The translations under genes were made by a program, and so were the position numbers. DNA of 9,922 nt from Bacteroidales bacterium. GTDB taxonomy: Bacteria; Bacteroidota; Bacteroidia; Bacteroidales; NBLH01. The DNA lies in the NCBI GenBank assembly GCA_029210905.1, contig JARGGF010000091.1, forward strand, positions 1 through 9,922. Reading direction: 5' to 3'. Shown piece after piece: positions 6,799-9,922 of the stretch (positions are counted from its first letter, which is position 1; every line of letters starts with the position of its first letter). The notes beneath the pieces were generated by a model. It had not been told where the DNA came from. It saw only the letters and a program-made list of their open reading frames with translations, and made no database searches.

Positions 6799-7611
6799 AT
6801 GAAAACACCAATTACATATTACGGAGGCAAAAATAACATGTTAAAATACATTTTGCCCATAATTCCAGACCATAGAATTTATGTTGAGGCATTTGCAGGA
6901 GGCGCGGCCGTATTTTTTGCTAAAAGACCTTCTGATATTGAAGTGCTGAACGATATAAATGGGAATATTGCTAATTTTTACAAAGTTTTAATTAGTGATT
7001 TTGATGCTCTAAATATTGAAATTGAATGCACATTACATGATGAATATAGTCATCAGCAAGCGCAAAAAATATATTTTTCAAAAAAACCTGTTTATAATAA
7101 TATTAAAAGAGCATGGGCCGTCTGGGTACTCAGTAATATGAGTTATGGTTCAGATTTCTCAAGTGGATGGCAATGGGTTAAAAACAAAAATGATAACTGG
7201 CATCCAGCAATAAAATTAAGGAATAAAAAAGATGCTTTTAAATTTCTTAAAGGAAGGTTAAAACTTTTGACCGTACATAATTCTGATGCACTTGAAATAA
7301 TTCAAAAAAGAGATGGTGTTGATACATTTCAATATTTAGATCCTCCTTATGTTGGAGCCAGGCAAGGTCATTATTCAGGTTATAAAAAAAAAAACTTTGG
7401 TAATCTTCTTGAATTACTTCCAAATTTAAAATCAAAATTCCTTTTATCTTCTTATAGAAATAATAAGCTTGATGAATTAATTGAAAAAAATAATTGGAAC
7501 TCAATTGAGATCAATCAGCGCTCTTCTGTATCTGGTAGAAATTTCAGAAAAACTGAGGTACTGACATTTAATTACCACCAGGCAAATTGTTATCAAACAT
7601 CTATGTTCTAA
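6799..7611 (+). CDS. D12-class N6-adenine DNA methyltransferase (Dam-like)
   Basis: A 270-residue enzyme that would transfer a methyl group from S-adenosylmethionine to adenine N6 in a specific site, possibly GATC as for Dam, though this is not provable from sequence. Visible motifs: the N-terminal PITYYGGKNNML (4-15), typical of the D12 class; the AdoMet motif FAGGAAVFF (32-40); NDIN (51-54), which fits the acidic strand after motif I; and the catalytic motif IV DPPY (181-184). The C-terminal half holds the remaining strands. The length is normal for Dam-like phage enzymes. It follows the primase by 7 nt and is co-transcribed, so it is probably made early to modify replicating DNA against host restriction. 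An A11 tract at 7384-7394 lies just after motif IV. The gene holds only two CCWGG sites. Confidence 0.92.
   Translation: MKTPITYYGGKNNMLKYILPIIPDHRIYVEAFAGGAAVFFAKRPSDIEVLNDINGNIANFYKVLISDFDALNIEIECTLHDEYSHQQAQKIYFSKKPVYNNIKRAWAVWVLSNMSYGSDFSSGWQWVKNKNDNWHPAIKLRNKKDAFKFLKGRLKLLTVHNSDALEIIQKRDGVDTFQYLDPPYVGARQGHYSGYKKKNFGNLLELLPNLKSKFLLSSYRNNKLDELIEKNNWNSIEINQRSSVSGRNFRKTEVLTFNYHQANCYQTSMF
7384..7394 (+). repeat. A11 homopolymer tract inside the methylase gene
   Basis: Eleven consecutive A residues encode K196-K198 and the start of N199, just after the catalytic DPPY. By reading the shifted frames, loss of one A leads to a stop after about 15 codons, and gain of one A gives a stop (TAA) two codons past the lysine run. 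Either change would remove the C-terminal quarter of the enzyme. This is the longest homopolymer noticed in the window; the next are A9 at 168-176 and A8 at 621-628. Confidence 0.9.
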
Positions 7612-7629
7612 CTTCTAATTTATAAAACT

Positions 7630-7794
7630 ATGAATCCAAAATATTTTATAACGCTTGTAATCGCTGGAATTATTGCCAGCGGAGTTTTATTGGCCGCAGA
7701 ATTATTGAATGAAGAATTGAGTAATTTCTGGATAATTATTGTCTCTCTGCTATCACTGGCCATTGCCAGGTTAACAACCAAAATACTTATCTGA
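7630..7794 (+). CDS. Small two-helix membrane protein, 54 aa
   Basis: A short gene beginning MNPKYFITLVIAG. Two hydrophobic segments are visible: residues 5-25, and WIIIVSLLSLAIA at 34-46. They are joined by an acidic loop (ELLNEELSN), and the tail is basic (RLTTKILI). This predicts an inner-membrane hairpin. Its TGA abuts the ATG of the XRE gene (TGAATG), so the two are coupled. It fills the 183-base gap after the methylase, which otherwise holds no gene. Early phage membrane peptides of this size often act in superinfection exclusion or host takeover, and holins can look alike, but the position among early genes argues against a lysis role. No function can be assigned. Confidence 0.6.
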   Translation: MNPKYFITLVIAGIIASGVLLAAELLNEELSNFWIIIVSLLSLAIARLTTKILI

Positions 7795-7998
7795 ATGAAA
7801 GCAATTAACAACCTCTCCCTGGTTAGAAAAAGGAAAGGCCTTACTGTGCAGGATTTAGGCGAAAAGCTTAATTACAGTTATAGCTTAATTATAGAAATAG
7901 AAGAAAAAGGCCATATTCCTTCAGTGTACCAGGCGCTGAAAATTGCCCAGGCGCTTGATGTGGAAGTAACCGAATTGTTTAATGTAACTGACTGGTAA
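7795..7998 (+). CDS. XRE-family HTH regulator, 67 aa
   Basis: A single-domain DNA-binding protein. The XRE fold spans residues 5-63: LVRKRKGLTVQDLGEKLN (helices 1-2), a recognition helix around SYSLIIEIEEKGHIPS, and the closing VYQALKIAQALDVEVTELF helix pair. It is closer to the canonical family pattern than the regulator at 507. It sits deep in the operon, directly after the small membrane gene (TGAATG) and sharing one base with the following start (TAATG), so it has no promoter of its own that I can see. It may regulate late genes or another promoter outside the window. The target is unknown. Confidence 0.88.
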   Translation: MKAINNLSLVRKRKGLTVQDLGEKLNYSYSLIIEIEEKGHIPSVYQALKIAQALDVEVTELFNVTDW

Positions 7999-8246
7999 TG
8001 AAAACTTATGTGGTTTTTTTCAGGTTGTATTATTCCGGAAGAACGATTGACAAGTCGGTAATTATACACCAATGCCTGGGAGAAACGCACATGAAGGACC
8101 GATTAAGGGAGTATGTTTTAAAAAAATATAATAGAAATTATAAATACCTGGAGAGCTATGAAAAAGAAGAAAAAGACTTTTGTGCTAATGATATCAGAAA
8201 AGTTTCCGGCATACCATCCAAGAGCTGGTCAGGAAACATTTTTTGA
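7998..8246 (+). CDS. Hypothetical protein, 82 aa, overlapping the next gene by 89 nt
   Basis: It starts in the stop codon of the XRE gene (TAATG). The first 60 residues look like a genuine small protein: strands KTYVVFFRLYY and KSVIIHQCL, then a basic helix (MKDRLREYVLKKYNRNYKY). The last 29 residues are encoded in DNA that also carries the start of the ASCH-like gene in another frame. The family is unrecognised. The real protein could once have ended near residue 53-60 and been extended by loss of a stop, or both frames may be in use. No catalytic or membrane motif is seen. Confidence 0.6.
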   Translation: MKTYVVFFRLYYSGRTIDKSVIIHQCLGETHMKDRLREYVLKKYNRNYKYLESYEKEEKDFCANDIRKVSGIPSKSWSGNIF

Positions 8247-8592
8247 GGATAAAATAAAATCCGGAGATAAAATACATACCATCAGGCAAAACTTTGCTTT
8301 ATGGAAAAAACGGGCTGTGATAATAAACTCTGGAGATGGAGTTTTATCAATAAGAAAGTGGGCTGGTAAACCTTACAGAAGTAAACACATTGAGCTATTC
8401 AGGTTTGAAATAATCTACGTTCAGAAAATTGATTATGACCAGGAGGGCTGGTGGTCTATTAATCATTGGCTTTACAGAAATGCAGAATTAGCCAAAAATG
8501 ACGGACTTAGTGAGGATGACTTCATTAGTTGGTTTAAGGGATGCCCTGATAATCTGGGATGTATTATTCACTTCACTGATTTTAAATATTAA
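8158..8592 (+). CDS. ASCH/PUA-like domain protein, 144 aa
   Basis: It resembles a family common in Bacteroidota phages and mobile elements. KTFVLMISEKFPAYHPRAG at residues 6-24 is the first strand and loop, ETFFEDKIKSGDKIHTIR at 26-43 carries the conserved K-x-HTIR, and SIRKWAGKPYRSK at 64-76 is the other signature. ASCH domains share the PUA beta-barrel fold and are thought to bind RNA or modified nucleotides; what this subfamily binds is not known to me. The start at 8158 is preferred over the in-frame ATG at 8188 because the latter would cut the first strand, even though 8158 means an 89-nt overlap with the preceding gene. The C-terminal helices (101-127) are typical extensions. Confidence 0.7.
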   Translation: MKKKKKTFVLMISEKFPAYHPRAGQETFFEDKIKSGDKIHTIRQNFALWKKRAVIINSGDGVLSIRKWAGKPYRSKHIELFRFEIIYVQKIDYDQEGWWSINHWLYRNAELAKNDGLSEDDFISWFKGCPDNLGCIIHFTDFKY

Positions 8593-8633
8593 AATAAATA
8601 CAAATCATAAAATAACTATTAAAATATGAGAAT

Positions 8634-8909
8634 ATGAAAATCTGGAAATTTAAACTAAAAAAAGAAAGAAGTCAACTCGTTAAAATGCCTTCAAAAGCTG
8701 AAATAATGGACATTCAATTGCAAAATGATAACCTTGTTATGTGGGCTTTGATTGACCCAGATGACGAAGAAATTGAAGTTAAAATAAATATGTATGGAAC
8801 TGGTTGTGAAATTAATAACACCACCTCAAAAGATGAATATTTGGCAACTGTGCAGGAAGGCCTTTTTGTTTGGCACTTTTTTATGAATTACGAAATAGCC
8901 TCACAATAA
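8634..8909 (+). CDS. DUF7352-like small phage protein, 91 aa
   Basis: A 91-residue protein that follows the pattern of a widespread small phage family I recall as DUF7352: an N-terminal strand (WKFKLKKERSQLVKMPSKA), then IMDIQLQNDNLVMWALIDP (24-42), the YGTG turn (54-57), and an EYLATVQEG..VWHFF end (68-83). Family members are short beta-sandwich-like proteins of unknown function found in phages of many hosts. The 41 bases before it (8593-8633) are A/T-rich and show neither a terminator hairpin nor a promoter box pair. It is followed after three bases by a membrane protein gene. Confidence 0.75.
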   Translation: MKIWKFKLKKERSQLVKMPSKAEIMDIQLQNDNLVMWALIDPDDEEIEVKINMYGTGCEINNTTSKDEYLATVQEGLFVWHFFMNYEIASQ

Positions 8910-8912
8910 AAC

Positions 8913-9113
8913 ATGAAAATAAAATACATTTTATTTATTATCATCTGGATAGCTGAATTTTATGCATTATTTAGTTTGCAAAATGACTCAGTAAAAATTT
9001 ATAACTGGGACTTAATGTCAAGGTTTCACTTTAGTTTTTATGGCGTTATAGTAGGAACAGTCCTGGTAGCGTTCTGGTACGTTAACGATAATTTTAATCC
9101 AAACAAAAAATAG
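8913..9113 (+). CDS. Small two-helix membrane protein, 66 aa
   Basis: Two hydrophobic segments are clear: residues 4-21 (KYILFIIIWIAEFYALFS) and 41-57 (SFYGVIVGTVLVAFWYV). They are joined by a polar loop (QNDSVKIYNWDLMSR), with a polar basic tail (NPNKK). This predicts an inner-membrane hairpin, probably with the basic ends in the cytoplasm. The family is unrecognised. It is the second small membrane protein of this operon. It is packed three bases after the DUF7352-like gene and two bases before the next, so it is probably expressed early rather than as a lysis gene. Confidence 0.7.
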   Translation: MKIKYILFIIIWIAEFYALFSLQNDSVKIYNWDLMSRFHFSFYGVIVGTVLVAFWYVNDNFNPNKK

Positions 9114-9115
9114 TT

Positions 9116-9310
9116 ATGAAAAGAAGAGGAAGACTTGTTACATGTAAATCAGGTAAAGGGATTATTTATGCTGATGAAGAATTGGTTCAAGGTAAATACA
9201 AGGTTTACCTGACAAATGAAAAATTTGAACCAGTAATGGATGAAAGCGGCCAGCATAAAAAGGTGTTGGCATCGGCTGAGAGTTTGAAATTAATTGGATA
9301 TGTAAATTAA
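9116..9310 (+). CDS. Hypothetical small SH3-like protein, 64 aa
   Basis: A basic N-terminus (MKRRGRLVTCKSGKGIIY) is followed by strands KYKVYLTNEKF (27-37) and a closing KKVLASAESLKLIGYV (48-63). The succession of short strands with glycine turns resembles small SH3-like barrel orphans in Bacteroidota phages and mobile elements, which often end in a similar 'LkLIGf.d'. There is no known function. It starts two bases after the preceding stop (TAG-TT-ATG) and is followed by a 10-base A/T gap. Confidence 0.65.
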   Translation: MKRRGRLVTCKSGKGIIYADEELVQGKYKVYLTNEKFEPVMDESGQHKKVLASAESLKLIGYVN

Positions 9311-9320
9311 AATTTATTAT

Positions 9321-9707
9321 ATGAAAACTATTGATATTGAAGAATTAATTGCGGCCTGGTCTGGGATAGACATAGATAATGATGATGATTATTTTGACAA
9401 ACTGGAAGATTGGGTCTATGATAATTTTGAAATTAGCTTTGAAAATTTAGACAAACTTATCAATAAGATATTTAATGGTTTAGATTGTCAAATTTCTCCA
9501 CTAACTGCTAAACCTTACATAGGTATTTCTAATGAAAATATGTGGCTTATAAAGAAAGAATTACCATTGGGTAATTTCATTTCTAACATAATTCTTTGGC
9601 TGAAAGATGGAAAGGATTTAGATAAGTCAGAACCAATCTACAAGACAATTACTGTAAATGGTGAACCAAAATATAATATTTATTTAAATGAATATGATTA
9701 TGAATAA
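9321..9707 (+). CDS. Acidic hypothetical protein, 128 aa
   Basis: A strongly acidic protein: I count about 26 Asp/Glu against about 12 Lys and no Arg, with the densest acid run at residues 17-44 (DIDNDDDYFDKLEDWVYDNF). Residues 39-50 look helical, 60-90 mixed, and the tail (KYNIYLNEYDYE) is Tyr/Glu-rich. The family is unrecognised. Small acidic early phage proteins are sometimes DNA mimics that block host restriction or CRISPR enzymes, but acidity alone is weak evidence and no family motif is seen. The gene overlaps the next one at its final codons. Confidence 0.65.
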   Translation: MKTIDIEELIAAWSGIDIDNDDDYFDKLEDWVYDNFEISFENLDKLINKIFNGLDCQISPLTAKPYIGISNENMWLIKKELPLGNFISNIILWLKDGKDLDKSEPIYKTITVNGEPKYNIYLNEYDYE

Positions 9708-9915
9708 CTTAAAATTCAGAAAAGACACCCTGGTTTGTTTTGAAGGTAAAAACGACGTAATGGGTGCATTAACTGAAGCCAAACAATTCATTTTAGACAA
9801 TGATTTAGATGGCTGCGATCTGGAGTTCAATAATTTCACATTTGGAATTGTGCCAGACTCTGATTTAAATGAGGATTTAGAAGATTATAAACATTGGTTG
9901 CAATGCAAAAAATAA
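9700..9915 (+). CDS. Hypothetical acidic protein, 71 aa
   Basis: The start is taken at the ATG at 9700, which overlaps the preceding stop by 8 nt; in-frame ATGs at 9688 and 9694 would add four or two residues. The protein reads strand (KFRKDTLVCFEG), helix (ALTEAKQFILDN), acidic loop (DLDGCDLEFNN), strand (FTFGIVPDSD), acidic helix (LNEDLEDYKHWLQCKK). There is no recognised family or motif. It overlaps the start of another possible gene at 9903, keeping the overlapping style of the operon. Confidence 0.6.
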   Translation: MNNLKFRKDTLVCFEGKNDVMGALTEAKQFILDNDLDGCDLEFNNFTFGIVPDSDLNEDLEDYKHWLQCKK

Positions 9916-9922
9916 TCATTGA
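9903..9922 (+). CDS. Possible start of a further rightward gene (partial)
   Basis: An ATG at 9903, 13 nt inside the end of the preceding gene, opens a frame MQKIII that is still open at the window edge. Overlapping starts of this kind are common in this operon, which makes it plausible, but six codons cannot prove a gene. Confidence 0.3.

Noticed and set aside
7924..7956. Direct repeat of CCAGGCGCT within the XRE gene
   Set aside because: It encodes the repetitive QALKIAQALD helix of the HTH domain and is explained by coding, not by a separate element.
8593..8633. The longest gap between genes in the operon, checked for a terminator or promoter
   Set aside because: It is A/T-rich with no hairpin followed by a T run and no -33/-7 box pair.
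1..9922. CRISPR array, tRNA, insertion-sequence ends, iteron origin
   Set aside because: No spaced repeats, cloverleaf-like sequences, terminal inverted repeats or tandem iterons were found on reading. Short half-sites at 44-80 are the only notable repeats besides homopolymers.

Overview
The window is most likely the early (replication and regulation) region of a temperate phage or prophage of a Bacteroidota host. Four things point to this. The DNA is AT-rich. Clear Shine-Dalgarno sites are nearly absent. The only good promoter fits the Bacteroidota -33 TTTG / -7 TAnnTTTG consensus. The gene set is phage-like: Cro/CI-type regulators, an HNH protein, a primase-helicase, a D12-class adenine methylase, an ASCH-like protein and many small orphan genes. 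No capsid, portal, terminase, integrase, tRNA, CRISPR or insertion-sequence feature is visible, so phage rather than another mobile element is an inference.

Layout. Positions 1-38 hold the start of a leftward gene whose N-terminus looks like an XRE/CI repressor. Positions 39-148 form a divergent, almost pure A/T control region. It carries a rightward promoter (55-85) and three copies of a 9-bp half-site, two of which form a perfect 19-bp inverted repeat between the promoter boxes. From 149 to the right end everything reads rightward as one tightly packed operon of about 22 genes, with gaps of at most 41 bases and many overlaps. Positions 149-1527 hold five small early genes, including a Cro-like regulator. 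Positions 1524-2282 encode an HNH protein with two N-terminal Myb-like repeats. Positions 2272-3523 hold four small orphan genes. Positions 3501-6791 encode a 1096-residue CHC2-TOPRIM primase fused to an SF3-type helicase. Positions 6799-7611 encode a D12-class adenine methylase. Positions 7630-9922 hold two small membrane proteins, a second XRE regulator, an ASCH-like protein, a DUF7352-like protein and several orphans.

How the parts may work together (inference). The leftward repressor would bind the half-sites at 44-80 and silence the rightward operon. On induction the Cro-like protein is made first, followed by the HNH protein, the replication enzyme and the methylase, which may protect phage DNA from host restriction. 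The points most worth a second look are the A11 tract inside the methylase gene, the operator-like half-sites, a strong excess of CCWGG pentamers, the small overlapping genes, and the acidic orphan proteins at the right end.
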